64,000 nucleotides of DNA from Plantactinospora sp039889035 (GTDB taxonomy: Bacteria > Actinomycetota > Actinomycetes > Mycobacteriales > Micromonosporaceae): contig JBDQQY010000032.1 of assembly GCA_039889035.1 (NCBI GenBank), positions 50,711-114,710 of the forward strand. The letters run 5' to 3'. Positions 16,437-24,868 of the stretch are shown here, one piece after another. The notes under the pieces are model-generated. The model was not told the DNA's origin and ran no database searches. It worked only from the letters and a program-made list of their open reading frames with translations. Both the position numbers and the translations under genes were made by a program. The stretch's first letter is position 1, and the number at the start of each line of letters is the position of its first letter.

Positions 16437-17369
16437 ATGGGTCGAAACATGCGCCTGCCGGCCGCGCTGGTGGTCGGGACGCTGCTGGCAGGCTGCGGTA
16501 CCCAGGCCGGGTCACCGCCACCGGCCCCGGACCCGCCCCGGGCCGGCGTCCCGGCGGCGACATCGGCCCCACCGCAGCGGGTGGACCCGGTCGCGCTGAT
16601 CGGCTCATGGGCCCTTGCCGAGACTGACGAGGGCGCGGGCGAGGTCCTGCGGCTCGGACACGCCGAAGGGTACGGCGATCTGTTGCTGTTCGGCCGCTGT
16701 GGCGTGCTGATGAGTACGTGGCGGGCCGACCCGAACGGGCTCTTCGTCGCGGGGGTTCCCGCCGGCGCCGTCCCCGACGACGGCGCGAAGTGCCGGTCCA
16801 GCCGTCAGTTCGTCCCTGCCTGGCTGCGCCGGGTCACCGCCTTCCGGGTGGAGGGGACCAGCCCGGTCCTGGTCGACGAGCAGGGGCGGCACCTCGCCCG
16901 GCTGCTGCCCGGCGCGCGGCCCACCCCAGGGCCGAACCTGTTGCCGTCGCTCACGGAGCCGCCAGTGGTCACCGACGAGACCAGGCGGGCCTTCGGGCCG
17001 GCCGCCGCGTTGCCGCCGACCCTCGTCCCGGTACGCTCCGACACGATGCTCGGTCGATGGGTCTCCGTCGACGACCGGAATGCCCCCAGCCCGAGGATCC
17101 GACCCGAGGCCCCCTACCTGGAGCTGGGCGCCGACGGTGCGTGGCGCGGCTCCGACGGCTGCAACGGGCTGAACGGACGCTGGCTCGCCGGTCCGGCCGG
17201 TACGCTGCTCGCCACCAGCGAGCCCAGTACCCAGATCGGCTGCGACAACGTCTCCATCCAGACCTGGCTCGCCACCGCCTGGCGGGCCGGGCTGGACGGT
17301 GACACGCTGGTGCTCCTCGACGTCCAGGGCAGGGAGCTGGGTCGACTACGACGGGCCGGCCCGGCCTGA
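16437..17369 (+). CDS. Secreted lipoprotein with META/HslJ-like domain
   Basis: 310 residues. The signal RLPAALVVGTLLAGCGTQ has a lipobox with Cys at about residue 20, then a Pro/Ala-rich linker. The C-terminal domain holds YLELGADGAWRGSDGCNGLN, the hallmark of META/HslJ domains, and an upstream LIGSWALAE...GRCGVLMSTW looks like a degenerate first copy, so two META-type repeats are probable. Shine-Dalgarno GTGGAGGAACG precedes the ATG closely. Function of such actinobacterial lipoproteins is unknown; likely cell-surface. Confidence 0.82.
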   Translation: MGRNMRLPAALVVGTLLAGCGTQAGSPPPAPDPPRAGVPAATSAPPQRVDPVALIGSWALAETDEGAGEVLRLGHAEGYGDLLLFGRCGVLMSTWRADPNGLFVAGVPAGAVPDDGAKCRSSRQFVPAWLRRVTAFRVEGTSPVLVDEQGRHLARLLPGARPTPGPNLLPSLTEPPVVTDETRRAFGPAAALPPTLVPVRSDTMLGRWVSVDDRNAPSPRIRPEAPYLELGADGAWRGSDGCNGLNGRWLAGPAGTLLATSEPSTQIGCDNVSIQTWLATAWRAGLDGDTLVLLDVQGRELGRLRRAGPA

Positions 17370-17530
17370 TCGACAGCGACCGGGCAGGGCCTTGATCCGA
17401 GGCGGCGACGACGCAAACGACGACCTGCCGGCCATTGTCTGTTTTCGCCGGCAACGCGTGCTTATCACCCTATCCTGACCTGGTGCCCCGGTCGGTTGGC
17501 GCCCGGGTCCGAGACGGGGAGATCAAGAGA

Positions 17531-17875
17531 TTGAAGGAATCCGAGGGTGCGGACAAGGGCCCTATGGCGGGCAGCGGGTCGTTCGACTTCTTCGTTGTCA
17601 ACATCTCCAGCGAGACGCTGACCGGCAATGTCACCTGGACCGGTGGGAGCAGATCCGAGAGCCTGGACGTGGACGGCCTGGCACCCGCCGCCATGTCACG
17701 GCAACAGTCCATCTCGCCGCAGTCCGGCGTGAACGACTACTGGCAGTGGTCGGAGAAGGGCGACAAATACAAACTCAACGTGTACGACAAAGACCGCTAC
17801 ACCGCCGTGGTTATCAGCGACTACGGCATCGGCGTTCTGGTGACCAACACCAGCCCCGACACCTGGGCCTGGTGA
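17531..17875 (+). CDS. Hypothetical small beta-rich protein
   Basis: 114 residues from TTG 17531, preceded by GGGGAG at 9 bases. An upstream in-frame TTG (17435) would add 32 residues without a ribosome site. The sequence SFDFFVVNISSETLTGNVTW and DRYTAVVISDYGIGVLVTNT suggests beta strands, with several Trp/Tyr; no signal peptide or known motif is seen. GC and codon bias are slightly lower than neighbours. Not recognised. Confidence 0.6.
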   Translation: MKESEGADKGPMAGSGSFDFFVVNISSETLTGNVTWTGGSRSESLDVDGLAPAAMSRQQSISPQSGVNDYWQWSEKGDKYKLNVYDKDRYTAVVISDYGIGVLVTNTSPDTWAW

Positions 17876-18034
17876 GATCGGAGGTGGCGAGCTGATCTGG
17901 ATGATCTGCTGGCGCGGTCCGCGCACCGGTTCGGGCATGCGGAGCCGCGCCAGCAGGGGCTCAGCCAACGGCAGAGCCGGGCCAGCAGGGGCTCAGCCAA
18001 GGAGCTGCGGCGACGGCGCCGAGACCACGGCTTC

Positions 18035-19462
18035 TCAGCCGGCGCAGCAGCCGCCGGCGGGCTCCGTGCCCGGTGCGGCGGAGACCTCGACCAGGGGCAG
18101 GGACGCGGCGAGCAGGCCGCCCGAGATGCCGGTGGCGAGTCCGCGTGGGCTGCTGACCGGGGCGGAGTCGGCGGTCGGGGTGCCGCAGCAGCCGCCCGCG
18201 CCGACGGTGTCGTCGTCGACGATCGGGTTGCTGTTGCAGACCCCGGTTTCCGGTAGGTCGAGCTGGACGTCCCGGGCCGCCGTCCAGTCCCCGGCGAGGG
18301 CGGCGACGACGGAGCGGGCCTGCTCGTAGCCGGTGGCCATCAGGAACGTCGGGGCACGACCGTAGCTCTTGACCCCGATCGCGTAGTAGCCCGGCTCCGG
18401 GTGGGCGAGTTCGTCGACGCCGTGTGGCGGCACCGTCCCGCAGGAGTGCTGGTTGGGATCGATCAGCGGGGCGAGCGCCCGGGTGGAGCCGAGGATCGGG
18501 TCCAGGTCGAGACGTAGTTCGGTGCTGATCGAGTGGTCGGGCCGGAACCCGGTGGCCGAGACGACCCGGTGCACGGCGAGCGTACGGGTTCCGTCGGAGA
18601 CCTCGACCCGCCCGTCGGAGGTCGGGACGAGCCGGTGCACGGAGAATCCGGTGACCAGTTCGATCCGGCCCGCTTCGACGTGCTCACGCAGCCGGGTGCC
18701 GAGGGCGCCGCGCGCCGGCAGGGCGTCGGCGCTCTCCCCGCCGTAGCTGCGGGCCGGGCTACCGGCCCGGATCGCCCAGCCGACCTTCGTCCCGTCGACC
18801 CGCGTGGCGAGGTCGGCGAGGGCGAGCAGCGTGTTCGCGGCGGAGTGACCGGCGCCGACGACAAGGGTGTGCCGGCCGGCGAACCGGTCCCGGTCGACAC
18901 CCAGGACGTCGGGGAGGGCATGTTCGATGAGCGCGGCCGCATCGGTCTCGCCGTGCGCGGGGATACCGGAGGCGCCGAGGACGTTCGGGGTCGCCCAGGT
19001 GCCGGTGGCGTCGACGACCGCCCGGGCGAGCAGATCCTCGCCGGAGGCGAGCCGGATCAGGATCGGCGCGCCCTCCCGGCCGGCGGAGCGGAGCCGGTCC
19101 ACGCCGAGCCGGGTCACCGCGGTGACCCGGGACCGGTACCGGATGTTCGGCTTGAGCGCGGGAAGGTCCGCCAGCGGCTGGAGGTATTCGGTGACGAGTT
19201 GGGCGCCGGTCGGCAGGATCTCGGGATCGGGCTCGACCCAGCCGGCGTCGCGCAGTACCCGGGCGGCGGCCTGGTCGACGTTGTACCGCCAGGGCGAGAA
19301 GAGCCGCACGTGCCCCCACTGGGTGACGGCCGCGGCAGGACCGTCGCCGGCCTCGAGAACGGTGAACGGCAGTCCGCGCAGGTGCAGGTGGGCGGCGGCG
19401 GCCAGGCCGACGGGCCCGGCGCCGAGCACCGCTACCGGCAGATGTTCCAGTCGGTCGCTCAT
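18035..19462 (-). CDS. arsO: Flavin-dependent monooxygenase of the ars locus (ArsO-like)
   Basis: 475 residues. Two dinucleotide-binding motifs are clear: VAVLGAGPVGLAAAAHLHLR (residues 8-27, FAD) and HTLVVGAGHSAANTLLALA (mid-protein, NADPH). WGHVRLFSPWRYNVDQAA is typical of the group found in actinobacterial ars operons. The C-terminal tail has two cysteine pairs, GAGGCCGTP and EPAGGCCAG at the very end, unusual for flavoproteins and suited to binding As(III). ATG 19462 has AGGGAG at 5 bases; the GTG just before it is an alternative. Last gene of the minus-strand ars arm. Role in arsenic oxidation or organoarsenical handling is inferred from context. Confidence 0.78.
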   Translation of the reverse strand: MSDRLEHLPVAVLGAGPVGLAAAAHLHLRGLPFTVLEAGDGPAAAVTQWGHVRLFSPWRYNVDQAAARVLRDAGWVEPDPEILPTGAQLVTEYLQPLADLPALKPNIRYRSRVTAVTRLGVDRLRSAGREGAPILIRLASGEDLLARAVVDATGTWATPNVLGASGIPAHGETDAAALIEHALPDVLGVDRDRFAGRHTLVVGAGHSAANTLLALADLATRVDGTKVGWAIRAGSPARSYGGESADALPARGALGTRLREHVEAGRIELVTGFSVHRLVPTSDGRVEVSDGTRTLAVHRVVSATGFRPDHSISTELRLDLDPILGSTRALAPLIDPNQHSCGTVPPHGVDELAHPEPGYYAIGVKSYGRAPTFLMATGYEQARSVVAALAGDWTAARDVQLDLPETGVCNSNPIVDDDTVGAGGCCGTPTADSAPVSSPRGLATGISGGLLAASLPLVEVSAAPGTEPAGGCCAG

Positions 19463-19647
19463 CACAACTCCCTATCTTGAAGGTGCCTGAGATTGCAGGT
19501 CGGGCGGTGTCCTCGCCCGAGCCGGGTCGGTTGACGCGGGGTCAGGTGATCGCGCGGCCGGACGGTGGCCGGTGTGCTCGACGGCGCCTCGGGGCGTGGT
19601 TCAGGTCGTGGTGCCCAGCGACTCGCCACCCACCGTCGCCCCGCACT

Positions 19648-20910
19648 CTATCGCTTATCGCCGATTGGCGATGGAAGCCTGGTCGAGGCGTGCGCGGCGA
19701 GCCACACGGTGGCGACGACAAGCCGGGTGATCGCCGCCAGCGTGTCCGGCTCGACCCGATCCGGCGTGTCGGACGGGCTGTGGTAGCCGGCCATCCCGGC
19801 CCCGATCCCGATCGCGGCCAAGCCGGCGCCGGCGTAGCGGCGGTTGTCCGAGGCGACCGGGCCGGCCGCCAGGGGTACGCCGGTGCGCCGGCCAGCCTGG
19901 TCGAGGACGGCGAGCAGGCCGTGCGCGGGACCGCCGGCCTCCACCGCGGCGGCCCGGTGCAGCCGTCCGGCCCCGTCGACGTTGACCACCAGCGGATCCG
20001 CGCCGGTCTCGGCGAGCCGGGCGGCGTGCCGGGCGGAGCCGAGCGCTCCCACCTCCTCGCCGTCGAGCAGTGCCACGGACAGCCCGAGACCGGCCGGCAT
20101 CGCGGCGGCGAGGACCCGGGCGGCTTCGAGGACCACCGCGACGCCGCTGGCGTTGTCGGCCGCGGCCGGCTGCCGCAGCCCGGGGTGGTCGCCCACACCG
20201 TCGAAGTGCGCGGCCAGCAGCAGGTCCGGCTCCCCCGCAGCCGGTGGCCGGAGTCGGCCGTGCAGGTTCGCGGCGGTCACGTCGGCACGCCGGATCGGGG
20301 CGTCGGCCTCGAACCAACCGCCGCTACGGGCTACGGCCACCCGGCCGACCCTGTCGTGGACCGGGCTGGACAGGGTGATGACCGGCAGCGGGCCCGGATC
20401 CGGACCGGCCAGCATCGTGAACTGCCAGCCGTCCGCATCGACATCGCGCGCCACCAGCAGCCCGGCCGCCCCGTCGGCGGCGCCGTACGCCTCGAACAGC
20501 CCCGTCGTGGCCGGCACGACGAGCCAGCGGTCGCGCGGATCGCATGCTCCGGCAAGACCCAGTGGGCCACGTCGGGCCGACGGCAGGTCGGCGGAGGCGA
20601 GGTGCAGGGAGGCGTCGCTGCCGAAGGAGAGCTCCGCGGTGGTGGTCCGGTCACCCCACCGGGCGGTCGGCGTGGCGTAGATGTCGGGCACCCCTCGTAC
20701 CGGAAACGGGTCGGACGTGACAGCGGCGCCGAGGTCGATCAGCCGCGCGGCGAGCCAGGCCCGGGCGGCGCTGTTGCCCGCCGTGCCGACCCGCCGGCCG
20801 GCGAAGGCGTCACCGGCGAGCGTGCCGACGGTCGCGATCGCCCGGTCGGCCGAGACGGCCGCCAGTGCCGCGTCGATGCCGCCGACCGGCGGGCCGGGGC
20901 GCCCGGTCAT
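19648..20910 (-). CDS. M28 family zinc aminopeptidase-like protein
   Basis: 420 residues. M28 metal ligands in order: LLLAAHFDGVGDH (His, Asp), PAAADNASGVAVVLEAARVL (Asp), LDGEEVGALGSARHA (Glu-Glu), VVNVDGAG (Asp) and AGYHSPSDTPDRV (His). No signal peptide, so cytoplasmic. The ATG (20910) overlaps the stop of the Cys-rich peptide gene (ATGA), placing it firmly inside the arsenic operon. A peptidase here is unexpected. It might process arsenic-thiol conjugates or peptides, but that is speculation. Confidence 0.85.
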   Translation of the reverse strand: MTGRPGPPVGGIDAALAAVSADRAIATVGTLAGDAFAGRRVGTAGNSAARAWLAARLIDLGAAVTSDPFPVRGVPDIYATPTARWGDRTTTAELSFGSDASLHLASADLPSARRGPLGLAGACDPRDRWLVVPATTGLFEAYGAADGAAGLLVARDVDADGWQFTMLAGPDPGPLPVITLSSPVHDRVGRVAVARSGGWFEADAPIRRADVTAANLHGRLRPPAAGEPDLLLAAHFDGVGDHPGLRQPAAADNASGVAVVLEAARVLAAAMPAGLGLSVALLDGEEVGALGSARHAARLAETGADPLVVNVDGAGRLHRAAAVEAGGPAHGLLAVLDQAGRRTGVPLAAGPVASDNRRYAGAGLAAIGIGAGMAGYHSPSDTPDRVEPDTLAAITRLVVATVWLAAHASTRLPSPIGDKR

Positions 20911-21140
20911 CCGCAGCAGCCCTGTCCGGCGGCGACCGCTTCGGCCTTGGCGGCCGGAGCACAGCATGAGGTGGCGGCGACCGCCCCCGCCGGAGTTCCG
21001 CAGCAGGTGCCACCGGCAGGGTCGGGCAGGGTGATGTTCGTGGCCTGGGCAGGACCGCCGCAGCAGCCGGTGGACCCAGCGACGTCCAGGGCGGCGGCCG
21101 GGTCTCCGGCGAAACCACCGGCGCTCTCGTGCACGGTCAT
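20907..21140 (-). CDS. Small cysteine-pair-rich peptide of the ars operon
   Basis: 77 residues with four Cys-Cys pairs spread along the chain: GSTGCCGGP, GGTCCGTP, TSCCAP and QGCCG at the C-terminus. The rest is Ala/Gly/Pro-rich with no membrane segment. Vicinal cysteines bind As(III) tightly, and the same CCG signature appears in the tail of the neighbouring flavoprotein. It sits between the CxxC peptide and M28 genes. A metallochaperone or arsenic sink similar in concept to ArsD is inferred; no family is claimed. Confidence 0.75.
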   Translation of the reverse strand: MTVHESAGGFAGDPAAALDVAGSTGCCGGPAQATNITLPDPAGGTCCGTPAGAVAATSCCAPAAKAEAVAAGQGCCG

Positions 21141-21157
21141 CTCGGACTCCTCGGTGG

Positions 21158-21304
21158 TCAGCGGGGCAGGGTCAGACGGTGGAGGTGGGTGTGGTCGCGC
21201 TCGTAGCGGTGGCGGGCGCGCTGGTCGGGGGTGGTGACCTCGGCGCAGCCGTCGCAGAACCGGACTCCCGTCTCCGGGGCACGGCGGCGGAACAGACGGG
21301 GCAT
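21158..21304 (-). CDS. Small CxxC peptide, first gene of the minus-strand ars arm
   Basis: 48 residues from ATG 21304, with GAGGAGA 5 bases upstream. An in-frame ATG 54 bases further up lacks a ribosome site. The peptide is basic, with VRFCDGCAEV as a single CxxC motif, then a charged helix (RARHRYERDHTHLH) rich in His and Arg. May bind metal. It lies 17 bp upstream of the Cys-rich peptide gene and is divergent from arsR, so it should be induced by arsenite. Confidence 0.65.
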   Translation of the reverse strand: MPRLFRRRAPETGVRFCDGCAEVTTPDQRARHRYERDHTHLHRLTLPR

Positions 21305-21360
21305 CGGCTTCTCCTCACAACAGGCTGTCTTGATGTTCTTCGAATCAGAGAGTTGCACGC

Positions 21361-21387
21361 TGATTAGACATCTGTCAACCTAGACGT
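21361..21387. promoter_or_regulatory. Divergent ars control region
   Basis: The 83 bp between the CxxC peptide gene and arsR contain the inverted repeat GACA-TC-TGTC (21367-21376). The complementary strand gives TTGACA (21378-21373), a consensus -35 for the minus-strand arm. The arsR ATG follows 11 bases after the repeat with no Shine-Dalgarno, so arsR may be leaderless. This is the natural ArsR operator position. Confidence 0.5.
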
Positions 21388-21765
21388 ATGTCGAAGCAGT
21401 CACCGGCGCTCAGCCTGACCGACCTCAACGCCGGGGTGCCGTGCTGCGCGCCGATAACCGAACAGCGGATTCCGTCGGAGACCGCCGCCGCACTCGCCCC
21501 GGCCTTCAAGGCGCTCGGCGATCCGGTGCGCCTCCAACTGATGTCGATGATCGCCTCGGCACCGACCGGGGAGATCTGCGTCTGCGATCTCACCCCGGCG
21601 TTCGACCTGTCCGGGCCGACGATCTCCCACCACCTCAAGACGCTGCGCGAGGCCGGCCTCGTCGATGCCGAGCGTCGGGGCACCTGGGTCTACTACCGCG
21701 CCCGGCCGGTCATCATGCGCCAGCTCGCCAGCCTCCTCGGAGTCGGGAGCCCGGCGAACACCTGA
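21388..21765 (+). CDS. arsR: ArsR/SmtB family arsenic-responsive repressor
   Basis: 125 residues. The wHTH is FKALGDPVRLQLMSMIASAP...GPTISHHLKTLREAGLVDAER. The As(III) site is likely GEICVCDL in the recognition-helix region plus a vicinal Cys-Cys near the N-terminus (GVPCCAPI). Divergent from the minus-strand arsenic genes and followed 100 bp later by a second arsR, acr3 and arsC, so it should control both arms. Confidence 0.92.
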   Translation: MSKQSPALSLTDLNAGVPCCAPITEQRIPSETAAALAPAFKALGDPVRLQLMSMIASAPTGEICVCDLTPAFDLSGPTISHHLKTLREAGLVDAERRGTWVYYRARPVIMRQLASLLGVGSPANT

Positions 21766-21862
21766 ACCCGGCACCCCGGCCGTTGCCGGAGCTGGCCAGT
21801 GCCGCCTGGTACATCCGATGTTCACCTGAGCCCCACTGGACGAGGGAGGACCTCGGATGGTT

Positions 21863-21898
21863 ACATCAGGTTGTGCTGATATCAGATACGCCTGATGT
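21863..21898. promoter_or_regulatory. Palindromic operator over the start of the second arsR gene
   Basis: ACATCAGG (21863-21870) and CCTGATGT (21891-21898) form an inverted repeat around a central perfect palindrome CTGATATCAG. The likely GTG start (21873) lies within it, so an ArsR dimer bound here would cover the start of transcription of the arsR2-acr3-arsC operon. Confidence 0.55.
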
Positions 21899-22178
21899 GA
21901 TCAAACTGCTCGCCGACCCACTCCGGGCGCAGATCGTCGACCTCCTCGCCCAGGGGCCGGCGTGCACCTGCCACCTGGTCGCCGACACCGGCGCGAAGCA
22001 GCCCAACGTCTCCGGGCACCTGCGACAACTCCGCGACGCCGGCCTGGTCGTCGCCGAACCGCACGGCCGGTTCACCTACTACCGACTGCTACCCGACGCC
22101 CTGGAAGCCGCCGCCGCCCAGCTCACCGACCTCGCCGCCCAGGCCCGGGCCAACGCCGAATCCCGCCGGGAGTGCTGA
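21873..22178 (+). CDS. Second ArsR/SmtB family repressor
   Basis: 101 residues from GTG 21873; GTG 21894 is the alternative. The fold is clear: VIKLLADPLRAQIVDLLAQG, then PNVSGHLRQLRDAGLVVAEPHGRFTYYRL. A candidate As(III) site is ACTCHL (Cys-x-Cys). It overlaps acr3 by 1 bp (TGATG), so it forms arsR2-acr3-arsC. It differs from the first ArsR, which suggests separate tuning of the efflux arm. Confidence 0.87.
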   Translation: MLISDTPDVIKLLADPLRAQIVDLLAQGPACTCHLVADTGAKQPNVSGHLRQLRDAGLVVAEPHGRFTYYRLLPDALEAAAAQLTDLAAQARANAESRREC

Positions 22179-23269
22179 TGACCGCCACCACCCGCACCGT
22201 CGACCCGGCACCCGCGGTCGTCGCCCGGCTGTCCCATCTCGACCGCTTCCTGCCACTGTGGATCGGCCTGGCGATGGTCGCCGGGCTGCTGCTCGGCCGG
22301 GCGATCCCCGGGTTCGACACCACGCTGGAAGCGGTCGAGATCGGCGGCATCTCCCTACCGATCGCCGTCGGGCTGCTGGTCATGATGTACCCGGTGCTGG
22401 CAAAGGTCCGCTACGACCGGCTGGACACCGTCACCGGCAACCGCCGCCTGCTGATCTCCTCTCTCGTGCTGAACTGGCTGGTCGGCCCGGCGGTCATGTT
22501 CGCCCTGGCCTGGATCTTCCTGGCCGACCACGCCGAGTACCGCACCGGCCTGATCATCGTCGGCCTGGCCCGCTGCATCGCCATGGTGATCATCTGGAAC
22601 GACCTCGCCTGCGGCGACCGGGAGGCCGCGGCCGTCCTCGTCGCCCTCAACTCCGTCTTCCAGGTCCTCGCTTTCGGCGTACTCGGCTGGTTCTATCTGT
22701 CGGTACTGCCGGACTGGCTCGGCCTGTCCGGAGCGGCGTTGCAGGTCTCCGGCTGGGAGATCGCCGGCAACGTACTGATCTTCCTCGGCATCCCACTGCT
22801 CGCCGGCTACCTCACCCGCCGCCTCGGCGAGCGCCGCAAGGGCCGGGTCTGGTACGAGGACACCTTCCTGCCGAGGATCGGCCCGATCGCCCTGTACGGA
22901 CTGCTGTTCACCATCGTCATCCTGTTCGCCCTGCAGGGCGACGCGATCACCAGCCAGCCGTGGGACGTCGCACTGATCGCGGTGCCGCTGCTGGCCTACT
23001 TCGCGATCATGTGGGCCGGCTCCTACGCCCTCGGCCGGGCCATCGGACTCGGCTACGAACGGACGACCACCCTCGCGTTCACCGCCGCCGGGAACAACTT
23101 CGAACTGGCCATCGCCGTGGCGATCGGCACCTTCGGCATCACCAGCGGCCAGGCCCTCGCCGGTGTCGTCGGACCGCTGATCGAGGTACCCGTCCTCGTC
23201 GCCCTGGTCTACGTCAGCCTCGCCCTGCGACGGCGCCTGTATCGCACCGCCTCGGGAAGCCCATCGTGA
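22178..23269 (+). CDS. acr3: ACR3 family arsenite efflux permease
   Basis: 363 residues with about ten membrane segments. Typical ACR3 features: LPIAVGLLVMMYPVLAKVRY, the transport cysteine in VGLARCIAMVIIWNDLACGD, and FTAAGNNFELAIAVAIGTFG near the C-terminus. It exports As(III) (and perhaps Sb(III)) from the cytoplasm using the proton gradient. Translationally coupled to the second ArsR gene. Confidence 0.95.
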   Translation: MTATTRTVDPAPAVVARLSHLDRFLPLWIGLAMVAGLLLGRAIPGFDTTLEAVEIGGISLPIAVGLLVMMYPVLAKVRYDRLDTVTGNRRLLISSLVLNWLVGPAVMFALAWIFLADHAEYRTGLIIVGLARCIAMVIIWNDLACGDREAAAVLVALNSVFQVLAFGVLGWFYLSVLPDWLGLSGAALQVSGWEIAGNVLIFLGIPLLAGYLTRRLGERRKGRVWYEDTFLPRIGPIALYGLLFTIVILFALQGDAITSQPWDVALIAVPLLAYFAIMWAGSYALGRAIGLGYERTTTLAFTAAGNNFELAIAVAIGTFGITSGQALAGVVGPLIEVPVLVALVYVSLALRRRLYRTASGSPS

Positions 23270-23529
23270 CCGACCCACCCCGATCCGCCGACGACGCCGC
23301 GCCGGATCAGGCGCACAGCGTCCGGCTGACGAGGGTCGACAAGCAGCCCTCGCCCGGGCCGTTCGGCCGGCACGTCAACGAGCCCTACCGACCCCGGTTC
23401 CGCAGCTCACAGCTCGACCGGCGGCTGCCCGGGCCGCCCGAACGCGTCACCGCCGGCCGGGACGCCGGCCCAACCGGCACCGGAATGCCGTCGGCGCGCC
23501 CGCGCCGCCCGACCTCGAAGGAACCGATC

Positions 23530-23946
23530 ATGTCCGACAAACCCAGCGTCCTCTTCGTCTGCGTGCACAACGCCGGCCGTTCCCAGATGGCCGCCGGCTG
23601 GCTACGCCACCTCGCCGGGGACACCGTCGAGGTACGGTCCGCCGGCTCGACGCCCGCCGACCGGGTCAACCCCGCCGCCGTCGAGGTGATGCGGGAGGTC
23701 GGCATCGACATCACCACCCAGGTCCCGAAGCTGCTGGACTGGGAGACGGCCGAGGCCTCCGACGTGATCGTCACCATGGGCTGCGGCGACGCCTGCCCCG
23801 TCTTCCCGGGCAAGCGTTACGAGGACTGGCAGCTCGACGACCCTGCCGGCCAGGGCGTCGATGCGGTCCGGCCGATCCGCGACGAGATCCGCACCCGGGT
23901 GGAGAGGCTGCTGGCGGAGCTGGCGGCGGGCCGGTCCGCGGGGTGA
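23530..23946 (+). CDS. arsC: Arsenate reductase, low-molecular-weight phosphatase type
   Basis: 138 residues. The active-site loop VLFVCVHNAGRSQMAAGWL (CX5R) is at the N-terminus, and VTMGCGDACPVFPGKRYEDW carries the additional cysteine that relays the disulfide to thioredoxin or mycoredoxin. Converts arsenate to arsenite for ACR3 export. GAAGGA 8 bases before the ATG supports this start. The same frame is open upstream to a GTG overlapping the acr3 stop, see findings. Confidence 0.93.
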   Translation: MSDKPSVLFVCVHNAGRSQMAAGWLRHLAGDTVEVRSAGSTPADRVNPAAVEVMREVGIDITTQVPKLLDWETAEASDVIVTMGCGDACPVFPGKRYEDWQLDDPAGQGVDAVRPIRDEIRTRVERLLAELAAGRSAG

Positions 23947-23973
23947 GGCACCGCTGCTCGGAACGGGAACGGA

Positions 23974-24813
23974 TCAGCCGGGCTTGATCTGGGCGAGCTG
24001 TACCACGAGCTGGACCACTCGGTACGCCTCGGCCATGTCACGCCCGGTGAAGGCGAGTGTGCGGCCGCCCGCCGCCCGGATGACGCCGGGCACCAGGGTG
24101 GCGAGGTCGACGGTGTACGGGCCGTACAGGTCGAGCTCGATCCGTACCGGAGTGGGGGTCGGCACCGGACGGATCCGCCGGCGTCCCCGGACCGCGTCGG
24201 CGGCGCCCAGGCGAATCCGGTCCCGGGCCTCCTCGGGGTGCAGCGTCTCCGCCGCCGCCTGGCCGAGCGCCTGCTTGACCTCGACGGTCACCGCCTCCGG
24301 TACCAGGTCCCGAAGTTCGGCGCAGGCCGCGTCGTCCCCGCTGAGCAGCACCACCGGTACTCCGTAGTGGCCGGCCACGGCGGCGTTGAGCCCGATCTCC
24401 CCCACCGACCGTCCGTCGAGCCGCAGGTCGAGTACGGCGTCGCTGATCGTGTGCGCCAGCACGGCCGGCCCGGCACCGGCGCGGGCGTGGTATCCGACGA
24501 AGAGCAGCGCTTCCACCCCAGCTTCGAGGCCGGCCACCATGCCCAGCGGGCGGGGCCTGCCCCGGATCAGCCGGGCCCGCCGGTCGAGTTCTTCCGGCAG
24601 CAGGTTGCGGAACGGGCCGTGCGAGTCCGCGACGGAGACTTCGGCGTCGGGCTCGGCGTCCAGCACGCCGGCGATCGCCGCGTTCACCTCGGCCGTCATC
24701 AGCGCCCGTCCGCGTTCGTAGTCGTACCCGCCCGGGTTCGTCTCGGTGGGGTGCACGACCCCGGAGACGCCCTCCAGGTCGGCGGAGATCAACACCTTGG
24801 GCCGATTCGTCAT
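23974..24813 (-). CDS. M55 family D-aminopeptidase (DppA-like)
   Basis: 279 residues. KVLISADLEGVSGVVHP supplies the conserved metal-binding Asp/Glu at the N-terminus. VADSHGPFRNLLPEELDRRA, LFVGYHARAG and LAHTISDAV are the other family blocks. These enzymes form cytoplasmic zinc decamers that release D-amino acids from short peptides such as peptidoglycan fragments. It is convergent with arsC (27 bp apart) and has its own leader, so it is probably unrelated to arsenic. Confidence 0.88.
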   Translation of the reverse strand: MTNRPKVLISADLEGVSGVVHPTETNPGGYDYERGRALMTAEVNAAIAGVLDAEPDAEVSVADSHGPFRNLLPEELDRRARLIRGRPRPLGMVAGLEAGVEALLFVGYHARAGAGPAVLAHTISDAVLDLRLDGRSVGEIGLNAAVAGHYGVPVVLLSGDDAACAELRDLVPEAVTVEVKQALGQAAAETLHPEEARDRIRLGAADAVRGRRRIRPVPTPTPVRIELDLYGPYTVDLATLVPGVIRAAGGRTLAFTGRDMAEAYRVVQLVVQLAQIKPG

Positions 24814-24868
24814 CGCACCACCGTAGTGGCGCGGGTGTTGCCGAGGATCCGTGATCGGGTGCGGGTGG

